Origin: Veillonellaceae bacterium SB90
Lineage (GTDB): Bacteria > Bacillota > Negativicutes > Selenomonadales > Selenomonadaceae
Length of the DNA: 64,000 nucleotides
Direction: 5' to 3'
Assembly (NCBI GenBank): GCA_902364065.1
Contig: CABJCJ010000010.1
Span: 14,873-78,872, forward strand
Below the pieces are notes generated by a model. The model saw nothing but the letters and a program-made list of their open reading frames with translations, did not search any database and was not told the DNA's origin. The translations under genes were made by a program, and so were the position numbers. Positions 26,213 through 35,546 of the stretch are shown here, piece by piece; within the stretch, counting starts at the first letter, position 1, and every line of letters begins with the position of its first letter.

Positions 26213-27895
26213 TTATTTATCGGTGAGCACGACACGCGCTTCGTAAGGCTGCAGAATGCCAGCTTTATGGCTCGGGTAATTCGAGATGAGTTCCTCGCCC
26301 GGATTTTCGTCAAAGAGGCTGCAGGGAACCTCGTGCTCCGTCCAGTTGCAGGCGACTGTCAGGCGCTTGCCGTCGAGCTCGCGCGCGAAGGCGTAAATCG
26401 TCTCACTGTCCTCGAGCAGCGGCTCGAAGGTGCCATAGACGATGATGGGATGTGCATGGCGCAGCCGGATGAGCTTCTGGTAGTAGTAGAAGGTGGAATC
26501 CGGGTCCTTGAGCGCGGCTTCGGCGTTGATTTCCGTGTAGTTGGGGTTGACGGCGAGCCAGGGCTTGCCCGTCGTGAAGCCGGCGTTGGCACTTGCATCC
26601 CACTGCATCGGCGTGCGCGCGTTGTCGCGGGCCATGGTGTCGAAGCACTGGAGCATCGTCTCGGCCGATACCTTCTTCTGTTCGTCGACATACTGGTGCC
26701 AGGCGTTGATTTCCTCGAGATCCTGGCAGTCTGCGAGCGAGTGGAATTTCGTGTTCGTCATGCCGAGTTCCTCGCCCTGATAGATGTACGGCGTGCCCTT
26801 CTGCATGTGCAGGCAGGTCGCGAGCATCTTGGCGGAGAGCACGCGCCACTCGGGGCTGTCGTTGCCGAACGTCGAGACGCAGCGCGGCTGATCGTGATTG
26901 TCGAGATAGAGTGAGTTCCAGGCTTTGCCATCAAGCTCCCGCTGCCATTTGTTGAGGATGGCGCGGACCTTCGGCATCTGCGGCTTGCCCGTCGTCCACT
27001 TGTCGATAATGCTGCCCTTGCCGTTCTCCGGGCCGACATGCTCGAACTGGAAGACCATGCCGAGCTCTTTACCATCGCTGCGCGCGTACTTCTTGGCTTC
27101 ATCAATCGTGACGCCGGCAGCTTCGCCGACGGTCAGCAGATCGTAATGGGAAAGTACGCGGCGATTCATTTCCTGCAGGTATTCATGGACGCGCGGCCCA
27201 TTGCAGACGTGCGGCGAAAGGTCGCCGTAGCCGTCCGCCTTGACGGGGCCGTCCGGGAAGGACTGGTCCTTCGAGATCATCGAGATGACATCCATGCGGA
27301 AGCCGTCGATGCCCTTCTCGCACCACCAGGTCATCATGTCGAAGACGGCATCGCGGACCTTGGGGTTCTCCCAGTTGAGGTCGGGCTGTTTCTTCGAGAA
27401 GCAGTGCAGGTAATACTGATCCGTGGCCTCATCGTACTGCCAGGCCGGGCCGCTGAAGTATGACTCCCAGTTGTTCGGTGCGCCGCCGTTCCTGCCATCT
27501 TTCCAGATGTAGAAATCCCGGTACGGATTCTCGCGGGACTTGCGGCTCTCGACGAACCAGGCATGTTCATCGGACGTATGGTTGACGACGAGATCCATGA
27601 CGATCTTGATGCCGGCCTCGTGTGCCGTCTTGAGCAAGGTGTCGAAATCCGCCATCGTGCCGAAATCGTCCATGATGGCCCGGTAATCGGAGATGTCATA
27701 GCCGTTGTCGTCATTCGGGGACCGATAAATCGGGGAGAGCCAGATGACGTCGACCCCGAGTTTCCGGAGATAGGGGATGCGTTGCGTGATGCCCGGCAAA
27801 TCGCCGATGCCATCGCCGTTGGAATCCTGGAAACTGCGCGGATAGATCTGATAGATGACGGCCTCTTTCCACCAGGCCTTCTGTTCATTTGCCAT
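26213..27895 (-). CDS. GH13 alpha-glucosidase, predicted oligo-1,6-glucosidase
   Basis: 560 residues from ATG 27895 (GGAGG upstream). GH13 regions are complete: VMDLVVNHTSDEH, GIDGFRMDVI (nucleophile Asp), VGEAAGVT (acid/base Glu) and YLDNHDQPR. The residue after the nucleophile is Val, which in this subfamily goes with alpha-1,6 (isomaltose, panose, dextran-oligosaccharide) specificity; maltases have Thr. The calcium-type DSNGDGIGDL loop is near residue 22. No signal peptide, so it acts in the cytoplasm on imported oligosaccharides. Trehalose-6-phosphate hydrolase is a less likely alternative. It stands alone with no transporter beside it. Confidence 0.9.
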   Translation of the reverse strand: MANEQKAWWKEAVIYQIYPRSFQDSNGDGIGDLPGITQRIPYLRKLGVDVIWLSPIYRSPNDDNGYDISDYRAIMDDFGTMADFDTLLKTAHEAGIKIVMDLVVNHTSDEHAWFVESRKSRENPYRDFYIWKDGRNGGAPNNWESYFSGPAWQYDEATDQYYLHCFSKKQPDLNWENPKVRDAVFDMMTWWCEKGIDGFRMDVISMISKDQSFPDGPVKADGYGDLSPHVCNGPRVHEYLQEMNRRVLSHYDLLTVGEAAGVTIDEAKKYARSDGKELGMVFQFEHVGPENGKGSIIDKWTTGKPQMPKVRAILNKWQRELDGKAWNSLYLDNHDQPRCVSTFGNDSPEWRVLSAKMLATCLHMQKGTPYIYQGEELGMTNTKFHSLADCQDLEEINAWHQYVDEQKKVSAETMLQCFDTMARDNARTPMQWDASANAGFTTGKPWLAVNPNYTEINAEAALKDPDSTFYYYQKLIRLRHAHPIIVYGTFEPLLEDSETIYAFARELDGKRLTVACNWTEHEVPCSLFDENPGEELISNYPSHKAGILQPYEARVVLTDK

Positions 27896-27977
27896 AAAAA
27901 AACCTCCTGCCAAATCTTGATGTTTCTTATTTCGTTCCTTCCAGCGGTGATTCCTACCCGAAACCGGTACAAAAAAT

Positions 27978-28039
27978 GGACATAAGTCCGAAATTTTTGG
28001 TCAAATGTCCTTTTATCTTTATATTTTAAGACTTATAAT
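27978..28039 (+). promoter_or_regulatory. Candidate promoter/operator of the acid phosphatase gene
   Basis: TATAAT at 28034-28039 is the best -10, with a poor -35. An inverted repeat GGACAT (27978-27983) and ATGTCC (28005-28010) lies just upstream. No known box (for instance a Pho box) is clearly present. The rest of this 212-base gap shows nothing else. Confidence 0.4.
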
Positions 28040-28108
28040 AATATTGTTTATTGAAAACGAGAGAGATTCTTGGAGCATCGCTCCGAGAGGGAAAATGGAG
28101 GAATGACG

Positions 28109-29005
28109 ATGACGTTCATGAGCAAGAAGAAGAGCCTGCTGGTTGCTGCCGCTTTGGGGATTTCGCTGATCACGGGTGCACCGCAGACGACGTTTGCCGC
28201 AGAAGCACAGGCTTACACGCAGCAGGACCTCAACGCCGAACTGACGATGGCCGCTGCCTGGATGCAGAACTCGGCCGAATACCGCGAGCTCTGCTATCAG
28301 GCATACAATGCCGCCCTTGATCAGGTCGTGCGCGCCGTGGCTCATCACAAGGCTGGCGACAAGCCACTGGCCATCGTGCTCGATGCCGACGAGACGGTTC
28401 TTGACAACAGCGCCTTTGAGGCCGGCCTCATCGGCACGGACAACGCCTACAGCAACAAGAACTGGGATGCCTGGTGCGCTGCCGCCAAAGCCACGGCCAT
28501 GCCGGGTGCCGCAGAGTTCCTGCAGTCGGTTGACAAGCTCGGCGTCGACATCTTCTATGTCACGAACCGTAGCATGAAGACGCAGTACGATGGCTCGGCC
28601 AAGAACATGAAGGCCGTCGGCTTTCCGCAGATCGACCGCGAGCACATGCTCTTCAAGACGGATACGAGCAACAAGCAGCCGCGCTACGATGCGGTCAGCC
28701 AGAAATACGACGTCGTCGTCTACCTCGGTGACAATGCAGGCGACCTGCCAATCGGCACGTACCACAAGGGACAGAAGGAGCGCAATGCTCTCGTTGACCA
28801 GCACAAGGCAGAGTTTGGGCATCGCTTCATCGCCCTGCCGAACCCGACGTACGGCGATTGGGAGCCGGCACTCAAGCAGGATGGCAAATTCGGAGATTAC
28901 TGGAAGCTGACGCCGGAGGAGAAGAGCAAGGTCCGCAACGAGGCCATGCGCAAGTGGCAGCCAGAAGGGACGAAAACGTCTGATGCCGCTCAGGTTGCCA
29001 AATAA
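28109..29005 (+). CDS. Class C (HAD) acid phosphatase, e(P4)-like, secreted
   Basis: About 298 residues from ATG 28109 (GGAGG seven bases before). A signal peptide, KKKSLLVAAALGISLITG, ends in TTFAA|EAQ; it lacks the lipobox cysteine of the e(P4) lipoprotein, so the product should be free in the periplasm or secreted. The catalytic motif is LDADETVLDNS (near residue 93), then VTNRS and YLGDNAGDL, giving the four aspartates of class C nonspecific acid phosphatases. These hydrolyse nucleotide monophosphates and other phosphomonoesters. A strong terminator follows. Confidence 0.92.
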   Translation: MTFMSKKKSLLVAAALGISLITGAPQTTFAAEAQAYTQQDLNAELTMAAAWMQNSAEYRELCYQAYNAALDQVVRAVAHHKAGDKPLAIVLDADETVLDNSAFEAGLIGTDNAYSNKNWDAWCAAAKATAMPGAAEFLQSVDKLGVDIFYVTNRSMKTQYDGSAKNMKAVGFPQIDREHMLFKTDTSNKQPRYDAVSQKYDVVVYLGDNAGDLPIGTYHKGQKERNALVDQHKAEFGHRFIALPNPTYGDWEPALKQDGKFGDYWKLTPEEKSKVRNEAMRKWQPEGTKTSDAAQVAK

Positions 29006-29039
29006 CGGGCGGACAAACGTATAAGGCAATATGGATGAA

Positions 29040-29093
29040 CAGGGGACGCTCCGGCACGCATATATGTGCCGGGAACGTCCCCTGTTCTTTTCT
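29040..29093 (+). terminator. Strong terminator after acid phosphatase
   Basis: AGGGGACG and CGGCAC pair with GTGCCG and CGTCCCCT around a short ATAT loop, followed by GTTCTTTTC. A second small hairpin (TTCCCGGCACatcGTGTCGGGAA) follows at 29106-29128. Confidence 0.85.
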
Positions 29094-29179
29094 GTGCGTA
29101 AAAAAATTCCCGGCACATCGTGTCGGGAATCCTGCTGCAGGTCACGCAGCCTTTGCTGAAACCTGTTATTGCCATATAG

Positions 29180-29254
29180 TGGTGCGCTCGGGCAGAGTCG
29201 AACTGCCGCTTTCGGCTCCGGAGGCCAACGTCCTATCCACTGGACTACGAGCGC
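29180..29254 (-). tRNA. tRNA-Arg (anticodon CCG)
   Basis: On the minus strand: acceptor GCGCTCG pairs with CGAGCGC, the D arm is GTCC-AGTGGATA-GGAC, the anticodon arm TTGGC-CTCCGGA-GCCGA carries CCG at positions 34-36, and the T arm GGCAG-TTCGACT-CTGCC is canonical. The 3' CCA is encoded (29182-29180). It reads the CGG codon. It lies alone between the phosphatase terminator and a small membrane protein gene. Confidence 0.95.
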
Positions 29255-29336
29255 ATATGTCCGGAACAGGAAATAGTATACCATGAACGGTATGCTTTGT
29301 CAACGATGCGGCCGCCGGCAGCCTCTTGAGAGACAG

Positions 29337-29558
29337 TCAGGGATCGGTGCGGAATCCGTTGCCCTCGATGAAATTGCAGACGCGGTCGGTGAGTGACGCG
29401 AGCACGAGATAACAGACGACACAGACGGCGAAGAAGAGGACCGGTACCGCGATGCATATGAGTGTGAGCTCCAGGATGTGATAATCCACGCGGACGCGGA
29501 TGTATTCCGAAAGAAATGCGGCGGCGACGATGAGCGCATAGCCCCTGGACCAATCCAT
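29337..29558 (-). CDS. Small two-helix membrane protein of unknown function
   Basis: 73 residues with a good ribosome site (GGAGG six bases before the ATG). One hydrophobic stretch lies at about residues 7-20 and a long one at about 28-55 (LELTLICIAVPVLFFAVCVV). No family is recognised. It is just upstream of tRNA-Arg in the same direction, and the short size makes it less certain than the neighbours. Confidence 0.6.
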   Translation of the reverse strand: MDWSRGYALIVAAAFLSEYIRVRVDYHILELTLICIAVPVLFFAVCVVCYLVLASLTDRVCNFIEGNGFRTDP

Positions 29559-29741
29559 GACAAACCTCCTGTAACAAAGCGATCAACTTACGAGATTGTT
29601 CCATTATATCACAGTGCGGTCGTTTGACAAGTGGACTGACAGGAAAATCCGGAAATGCGAAGAAGAAAACGGCAGGCATACAAAAACAGACCCCGTCATA
29701 CGCGTAAACGCAGGTCGGGGCCTGTTGACATGCTGCTGTTT

Positions 29742-30932
29742 TTATCGCTTGGGATGGTTCTTGAGGAAGTTCTCGATGCGCGCGAGGGCTTCGGAAATCT
29801 TGTCGATGGACGTCGCATAGGAACAGCGCACATGACCTTCGCCGCAGGCGCCGAACGCGGAACCCGGGATCAGGGCGACGTGTTCGCTCTTCAGGAGTTC
29901 CTCGGCAAATTCCTCGGAGGTGTAGCCTGTGCTCGTGATGTTCGGGAAGATGTAGAAGGCACCTTTCGGCTCGAAGCAGGAGAGGCCCATCTTCGTGAAG
30001 CCGTCGTAGATGAGGTGACGGCGGCGGTCGTATTCCGCGACCATCTTCTGCATGTACTTCTTGCCGTGACGCAGGGCCTCAATGGCGGCAATTTGAGCCG
30101 TGATCGGCGCGCAGAGCATCGTGTACTGATGGATCTTCGTCATCGCGCTGATGATTGTCGGATTGCTCATCGCGTAACCGATGCGCCACCCCGTCATCGC
30201 GTATGCCTTCGAGAAGCCATTCAGGAGGATCGTGCGCTCCTGCATGTCGGGCAGCGAGGAGAAGCAGACGTGTTCCTCGCCGCCATACGTGAGATCGCCG
30301 TAAATCTCGTCAGAAATGACGATGAGGTCATGCTTCTTCGCGAAGGCTGCGATGGCCATGAGGTCCTCACGGCGCATGATGGCGCCCGTCGGGTTGTTCG
30401 GGTAGCCGATGAGCAGTACCTTCGTCCTGTCGGTGACGTGCTCCTCGAGCTCCTGCGGCGTGATGCGGAATTCGTTTTCAATCTTGGCGGGCACGGCCAC
30501 GGGAACACCGCCGGCAAGCGTCGTGCAGGCCTGGTACGAGACGTAGCAGGGCTCCGGGATCAGGACTTCGTCGCCGGGGGCGAGGATGGCGCGCATCGCG
30601 AGATCGAGTGCCTCGCTGACGCCGACGGTCACGAGGATATCGGTCCTGGCCTCATACGAGCAGTCGTACTCTTCTTTGTAGTGCTTGGCAATCTCTTCGC
30701 GCAGCTCGGGCAGGCCACGGTTGGCCGTGTACGAGGTGTATCCCTGTTCGAGGCCATAGACGCAGCTCTCGCGGATGGACCATGGTGTCACAAAATCCGG
30801 CTCGCCGACGCCAAGGGAGATGACATCTTCCATCTGGGCGGCGATATCAAAGAATTTGCGGATACCAGACGGTGCAATGGCATTGACGGCGGGGGAAAGG
30901 CGGTCATGCCAGTCAGAGCGGGTCTCAATCAT
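29742..30932 (-). CDS. PLP-dependent class I aminotransferase
   Basis: 396 residues of the aspartate/aromatic aminotransferase fold type I. Key features are GVGEPDFVTPW near residue 41, YTANRGLPELREEIA, the GYPNNPTGA loop near 177, SDEIYGDLTY and the PLP lysine in NGFSKAYAMTGWRIGY (about residue 236). It resembles PatA/N-acetyl-diaminopimelate or aromatic aminotransferases, but the substrate is not fixed by sequence. Its ATG overlaps the stop of the upstream Lrp-family regulator (ATGA), which suggests the regulator controls amino-acid metabolism through this enzyme. Confidence 0.92.
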   Translation of the reverse strand: MIETRSDWHDRLSPAVNAIAPSGIRKFFDIAAQMEDVISLGVGEPDFVTPWSIRESCVYGLEQGYTSYTANRGLPELREEIAKHYKEEYDCSYEARTDILVTVGVSEALDLAMRAILAPGDEVLIPEPCYVSYQACTTLAGGVPVAVPAKIENEFRITPQELEEHVTDRTKVLLIGYPNNPTGAIMRREDLMAIAAFAKKHDLIVISDEIYGDLTYGGEEHVCFSSLPDMQERTILLNGFSKAYAMTGWRIGYAMSNPTIISAMTKIHQYTMLCAPITAQIAAIEALRHGKKYMQKMVAEYDRRRHLIYDGFTKMGLSCFEPKGAFYIFPNITSTGYTSEEFAEELLKSEHVALIPGSAFGACGEGHVRCSYATSIDKISEALARIENFLKNHPKR

Positions 30933-31408
30933 GGCGTCACCACCAGTCTGCGGTCGCGTTCCTCATCGTTGATGATGACGCCGTCCTTCTTGTACGGCTT
31001 GAGCATGAAATGGCTGCGCGTCTGCGTCACACCCTCAATCGTGGCGAGGCGTGTCGCGACGAAATTGGCCACGTCCTTCAGCGATTTGCCCTCGATGATG
31101 ACGAGCAGGTCGAAGCTGCCGCTCATGAGGTAGACCGTGCGGACCTCGTCGAAACGGTAGATGCGCTCGGCAATCGCGTCGAAGCCGACCTCGCGCTGCG
31201 GGGTCAGGTTGATCTCGATGATGGCCGTGACCGTATCCGTGCCGAATTTTTCCCAGTTGATCAACGTGTTGTAGGACAGGATAATCTTGTCCTTCTCGAG
31301 CTTCTTGATGTCCTGCTCGACCTCGTATTCACTGCGGTGCAGCATGGATGCCAGCTCACTGACGGGGCGGCGCGCGTCATGTTCCAGGAGCTCTAGCAGT
31401 TCTTTCAT
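30929..31408 (-). CDS. Lrp/AsnC-family transcriptional regulator
   Basis: 159 residues from ATG 31408 with GGAGGG eight bases upstream; a longer reading to 31729 would overlap purL. The N-terminal winged helix (ARRPVSELASMLHRSEYEVEQDIKKLEKDKII) covers about residues 11-42, and the C-terminal RAM/AsnC ligand domain follows, including VRTVYLMSGSFDLLVIIEG. Lrp proteins sense amino acids as octamers. Translational coupling to the aminotransferase gene points to a local target. Confidence 0.92.
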   Translation of the reverse strand: MKELLELLEHDARRPVSELASMLHRSEYEVEQDIKKLEKDKIILSYNTLINWEKFGTDTVTAIIEINLTPQREVGFDAIAERIYRFDEVRTVYLMSGSFDLLVIIEGKSLKDVANFVATRLATIEGVTQTRSHFMLKPYKKDGVIINDEERDRRLVVTP

Positions 31409-31562
31409 GTTCCAGGCCCTCCTTTTGGTCAAATCACATGTAAAACAATTCATAGAAATTAGAACAATTATATCATAAGTGCAAGCAATAATAAAGCAAA
31501 TGCTGATACTATCCACCAGAAGGAAACAAATGATGAATAACTGCTGGACAAGCGTCTCTTTG

Positions 31563-31612
31563 CGAAAAGATTGTGATGGCTTCTTGCATCTGCCAAATCT
31601 TTTCGGTACAAT
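31563..31612 (+). promoter_or_regulatory. purL promoter with overlapping inverted-repeat operator
   Basis: TTGCAT (31584-31589), 17 bases and TACAAT (31607-31612) form the promoter. A perfect 10-base inverted repeat, CGAAAAGATT (31563-31572) and AATCTTTTCG (31596-31605), brackets the -35 and abuts the -10. Its placement fits a repressor operator. The CGAA ends recall PurR boxes, but the match to the Bacillus consensus is only partial. The rest of the 323-base gap between lrp and purL shows no gene. Confidence 0.6.
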
Positions 31613-31731
31613 ACGAATATAGAAGCAAATTTTCACGTCTGCACCCGTGGCAGCTCCTGCGGGCAAGATTGCAGTCGATCGCTTGTGAGGGAATTGGTTC
31701 ATCTCGTTGTATTTGGAGGAAAGAAACACTC

Positions 31732-34700
31732 ATGACGGTAAGAAGAATTTTCGTAGAAAAAAGACAGGGATTCGATATCGCAGCTCAGCAGCTCTGCGAC
31801 GACCTCAAGGAGACCTTCCATCTCGAAGGCCTGCAGTCGGTGCGGATCATCAAGCGCTACGATATGGAAGGTCTCAGCGAGGAAGAGTATGAGCAGGTCA
31901 AGTTCGTCGTCTTCGCCGAAGCTCCGGTAGACCAGGTCTACGAGGAGACGCTGCCGGATTTCCCGCATTCCCGCGTATTTGCCGTCGAGTACCTGCCAGG
32001 CCAGTATGACCAGACAGCCGACTCGGCCGCCCAGTGCGTCCAGCTCGTCACGCAGAAGGAACGCCCGGAAATCGCGACGGCCCGCGTCATCGTGCTGACG
32101 GGCGAGGTCAGTGATGCCGACTTTGCCAAGATCAAGGATTACTGCATCAACGCCGTCGAGAGCCGCGAGGCCTCGCTCGAGAAGCCGGAATCCCTCGACA
32201 TGGTGACGACGGAGCCGGCCGACGTCGAAGTCCTGAGTGAGTTCAACGACCTCGATGAAACCGGTTTGCACGCTTTCATGGATGCGCGCGGCTTTGCCAT
32301 GAGCTTTGAGGACCTTAAGTTCTGCCAGACGTATTTCCGCGGCACGGAGCACCGCGCCCCGACGATCACGGAGCTGCGCGTCATCGACACGTACTGGTCG
32401 GATCACTGCCGCCACACGACATTCACGACGGCCATCGACGACGTGAAGATCGAGGACGGCTACTTCACGCCGGCCATGAAGAAGGCGTATGACCAGTATA
32501 TGAAAGACCGCAAAGACCTCTACGGTGAGGATACGGATCGCGCGGTCACGCTCATGGACATCGCTATCATCGGCATGAAGGCACTGCGCAAGCAGGGCCT
32601 GCTCGAAGACCTCGATAAATCCGAGGAAATCAATGCCTGCAGCATTGAGATCAAGGCCGATATCGGCGGCAGGCAGGAAGACTGGCTCGTCATGTTCAAG
32701 AACGAGACGCACAACCATCCGACGGAAATCGAGCCGTTCGGCGGCGCGGCCACCTGCCTCGGCGGTGCCATCCGCGATCCGCTCTCCGGCCGTTCCTACG
32801 TCTATCAGGCCATGCGCGTGACGGGCGCTGCCGATCCGCGCCGCCCGTTCAGTGAGACGCTGCCGGGCAAGCTGCCGCAGAAGAAAATCACGCTCGGCGC
32901 CGCAGCCGGCTACAGCTCCTACGGCAATCAGATCGGCCTCGCGACGGGCCAGGTCCGCGAAGTCTACCACGAAGGCTACATGGCCAAGCGTATGGAAATT
33001 GGCGCCGTCATCGCGGCGGCACCGAAGGAGAACGTCGTGCGCGAGCGTCCGGCAGCCGGCGACATCATCGTGCTCGTCGGCGGCCGCACGGGCCGTGACG
33101 GCTGCGGCGGTGCAACGGGTTCCTCGAAGGAGCATACGGAAGAATCGCTGACGACCTGCGGCGCTGAGGTCCAGAAGGGCAATCCGCCGACGGAGCGCAA
33201 GATCCAGCGCCTTTTCCGCAACCCGAGCGTCTCGCGCATGATCAAGCGCTGCAACGACTTCGGTGCCGGCGGCGTTGCCGTTGCCATCGGCGAGCTCGCC
33301 GACGGCCTCGTCATCGACCTCGATACCGTCAAGAAGAAATACAAGGGCCTCGACGGTACGGAACTGGCCATCTCCGAATCGCAGGAGCGCATGGCCGTCG
33401 TACTTGACCCGAAGGATGTCGAAGCCTTCCAGAAGTTCTCGGATGATGAGAACCTCGAGGCGACGCCGGTCGCCATCGTCACCGAGAAACCGCGCCTCAT
33501 CATGAAGTGGCGCGGCAAGGAAATCGTGCAGATGAACCGCGCCTTCCTCGACACGAACGGCGTGCGCCAGCACGTCACGGCTGTCATCGCCCAGCCGGAT
33601 ACGGCCAAGCGCTACCTTTTCGAGGTGCCTGCAGCCGTCGCTGCCTGCGACGACCTTGCAACAGCCTGGCTCAAGAACCTGCAGGACCTCAACGTCTGCA
33701 GCCAGAAGGGCCTTGCCGAACGCTTTGACTCGACCATCGGCGGCAACAGCGTGCTGATGCCGTTCGGCGGCAAGACGCAGCTGACCCCGTCTGAAGGCAT
33801 GGTTGCCAAACTGCCGGTGCTCGGCGCAGAGACGAACACGGCCACGGCCATGACGTTCGGCCTCAATCCGGCCTTCACGACCTGGAGCCCGTTCCACGGT
33901 GCTCTGTATTCCGTGGTCGAGGCTGCGGCCAAGATGGTCGCACTCGGCGGCGATGCCTCCAAGGTTCGCCTGACCTTCCAGGAATACTTCGAGAGCCTCG
34001 GCAAGGACCCTGCGAAGTGGGGCAATCCGTTTGCTGCACTCATCGGCGCCCTCTGGGCTCAGCACGAGATGGGCATCCCGGCCATCGGCGGCAAGGACTC
34101 CATGTCCGGCACCTTTGAGCACATCCACGTGCCGCCGACGCTCGCCGCCTTTGCCGTCGACGTCATGAAGGCCGACCATGCGCTCTCGCCGGAGTTCAAG
34201 CAGGCCGGCAGCCGCGTCTACCTTGTGCCGGCGCCGAAGGATGAGCAGGATCTGCCGGTCTTCGCGAAACTCCGCGAGAACTTTGCGAGGATCCATGACC
34301 TCACGGCTGCAGGCAAGGTACTCTCCGCACAGAGCATCGGCGTGGGCGGCGTCGCCGCTGCCGTCACGAAGATGGCATTCGGCAATGAGATCGGCTTCAC
34401 CTTTGCGAAGGACATGACGAAGGAAGAACTCTTCTGCGCCGATTACGGCACGATCCTGCTCGAAGTGGCCACTGGCGTCGACGTGGAAGCTGCGCTTGCC
34501 GGCACGGGCGCTTATGTGCTCGGCCAGACGACGGCTGCGCAGGAAATTGTCTGCAACGGCACGACGGTTGCGCTGAGCGCCGCCGTCGCGGCCTACACGA
34601 CGCCGCTCGAGAAAATCTTCCCGACGAACGTTCACAAGAAGGCCAAATCGGAAGCCATCTTCACGCCGTACACGAAGGGCAATGTCCTCACGGGCGGCAC

Positions 34701-35508
34701 GCACATCGCGCGTCCGCGCGTCTTCATCCCGGTATTCCCGGGCACGAACTGCGAGTACGATTCGGCCCGCGCCTGGGAGCGCGCCGGCGCCGATGCTGAG
34801 ACGCTGATCGTCCGCAACCTGACGCCGGCTGCCGTTGAAGAAACGGTCGCAGCCATCGTCAAGGGCATCGAGCAGGCCAACATCATCATGCTGCCGGGCG
34901 GCTTCAGCGGCGGTGACGAACCGGACGGCTCCGGCAAATTCATCGCGGCTATGTTCCGCAATCCGCGCATCAAGGAAGAAGTCATGAACCTGCTCGAGAA
35001 GCGCGACGGCCTGATGCTTGGCATCTGCAACGGCTTTCAGGCACTCATCAAGCTCGGCCTCGTGCCGTACGGCGAGATCCGCGACCTCTCGCAGAATTCC
35101 CCGACGCTCACTCACAACACGCTCGGCCGTCACGTCTCCTGCATGGTCGAGACGCGCGTCGCCTCGAACCTCTCGCCGTGGTTCAACAACGTCTCGGTCG
35201 GCGATGTCCACTCGATTGCCGTTTCCCATGGCGAAGGTCGCTTCGTAGCCGATGAGGCCACGATTGAGCAGCTGCGCCGCAACGGCCAGATCGCGACGCA
35301 GTACGTCGATGCCGCCGGCAATCCGTCGATGGACATCCCGTTCAATCCGAACGGCTCCATCGATGCCATCGAGGGTATCACGAGCCCCGACGGCCGCGTG
35401 CTCGGCAAGATGGGGCATTCGGAGCGCATCGGCGCCGACATCGCAAAGAACGTTCCGGGCGCCAAGGACCAGCAGCTCTTCGAGGCCGGTGTCCGTTACT
35501 ACAAATAA
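31732..35508 (+). CDS. purL: Phosphoribosylformylglycinamidine synthase, single-chain
   Basis: 1258 residues from ATG 31732. This is the long clostridial type in which the PurS-like N-terminus, the ATP-binding synthetase core (FKNETHNHPTEIEPFGGAATCLGGA near residue 323, YSSYGNQIG and GGKDSMSGT) and the C-terminal class I glutaminase are fused. The glutaminase has FPGTNCEYDSA and the nucleophile region LGICNGFQAL near residue 1097. It converts FGAR to FGAM using glutamine and ATP in purine synthesis. No other pur gene adjoins it; prs, which makes PRPP, lies about 23 kb downstream. Confidence 0.97.
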   Translation: MTVRRIFVEKRQGFDIAAQQLCDDLKETFHLEGLQSVRIIKRYDMEGLSEEEYEQVKFVVFAEAPVDQVYEETLPDFPHSRVFAVEYLPGQYDQTADSAAQCVQLVTQKERPEIATARVIVLTGEVSDADFAKIKDYCINAVESREASLEKPESLDMVTTEPADVEVLSEFNDLDETGLHAFMDARGFAMSFEDLKFCQTYFRGTEHRAPTITELRVIDTYWSDHCRHTTFTTAIDDVKIEDGYFTPAMKKAYDQYMKDRKDLYGEDTDRAVTLMDIAIIGMKALRKQGLLEDLDKSEEINACSIEIKADIGGRQEDWLVMFKNETHNHPTEIEPFGGAATCLGGAIRDPLSGRSYVYQAMRVTGAADPRRPFSETLPGKLPQKKITLGAAAGYSSYGNQIGLATGQVREVYHEGYMAKRMEIGAVIAAAPKENVVRERPAAGDIIVLVGGRTGRDGCGGATGSSKEHTEESLTTCGAEVQKGNPPTERKIQRLFRNPSVSRMIKRCNDFGAGGVAVAIGELADGLVIDLDTVKKKYKGLDGTELAISESQERMAVVLDPKDVEAFQKFSDDENLEATPVAIVTEKPRLIMKWRGKEIVQMNRAFLDTNGVRQHVTAVIAQPDTAKRYLFEVPAAVAACDDLATAWLKNLQDLNVCSQKGLAERFDSTIGGNSVLMPFGGKTQLTPSEGMVAKLPVLGAETNTATAMTFGLNPAFTTWSPFHGALYSVVEAAAKMVALGGDASKVRLTFQEYFESLGKDPAKWGNPFAALIGALWAQHEMGIPAIGGKDSMSGTFEHIHVPPTLAAFAVDVMKADHALSPEFKQAGSRVYLVPAPKDEQDLPVFAKLRENFARIHDLTAAGKVLSAQSIGVGGVAAAVTKMAFGNEIGFTFAKDMTKEELFCADYGTILLEVATGVDVEAALAGTGAYVLGQTTAAQEIVCNGTTVALSAAVAAYTTPLEKIFPTNVHKKAKSEAIFTPYTKGNVLTGGTHIARPRVFIPVFPGTNCEYDSARAWERAGADAETLIVRNLTPAAVEETVAAIVKGIEQANIIMLPGGFSGGDEPDGSGKFIAAMFRNPRIKEEVMNLLEKRDGLMLGICNGFQALIKLGLVPYGEIRDLSQNSPTLTHNTLGRHVSCMVETRVASNLSPWFNNVSVGDVHSIAVSHGEGRFVADEATIEQLRRNGQIATQYVDAAGNPSMDIPFNPNGSIDAIEGITSPDGRVLGKMGHSERIGADIAKNVPGAKDQQLFEAGVRYYK

Positions 35509-35546
35509 GTCGCACACGGCTTGCCGTGTCCATGCCATAAAGATGA

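Noticed and set aside
26145..28108. JetD encoded downstream of jetC
   Set aside because: The region holds a terminator and a GH13 glucosidase on the other strand; no TOPRIM or DUF2220/DUF3322-like sequence was seen in any frame.
31613..31731. Purine riboswitch in the purL leader
   Set aside because: The short leader has no recognisable guanine/adenine aptamer core and no terminator before the start codon.
31699..35538. Long antisense ORF (1279 codons) opposite purL
   Set aside because: A shadow of GC-rich coding sequence in the opposite strand: Arg/Asp/Leu/Ala-rich with no domain, no ribosome site, and fully covered by purL, which has clear motifs. The same applies to long antisense ORFs opposite ileS, groEL, glmS and jetC.
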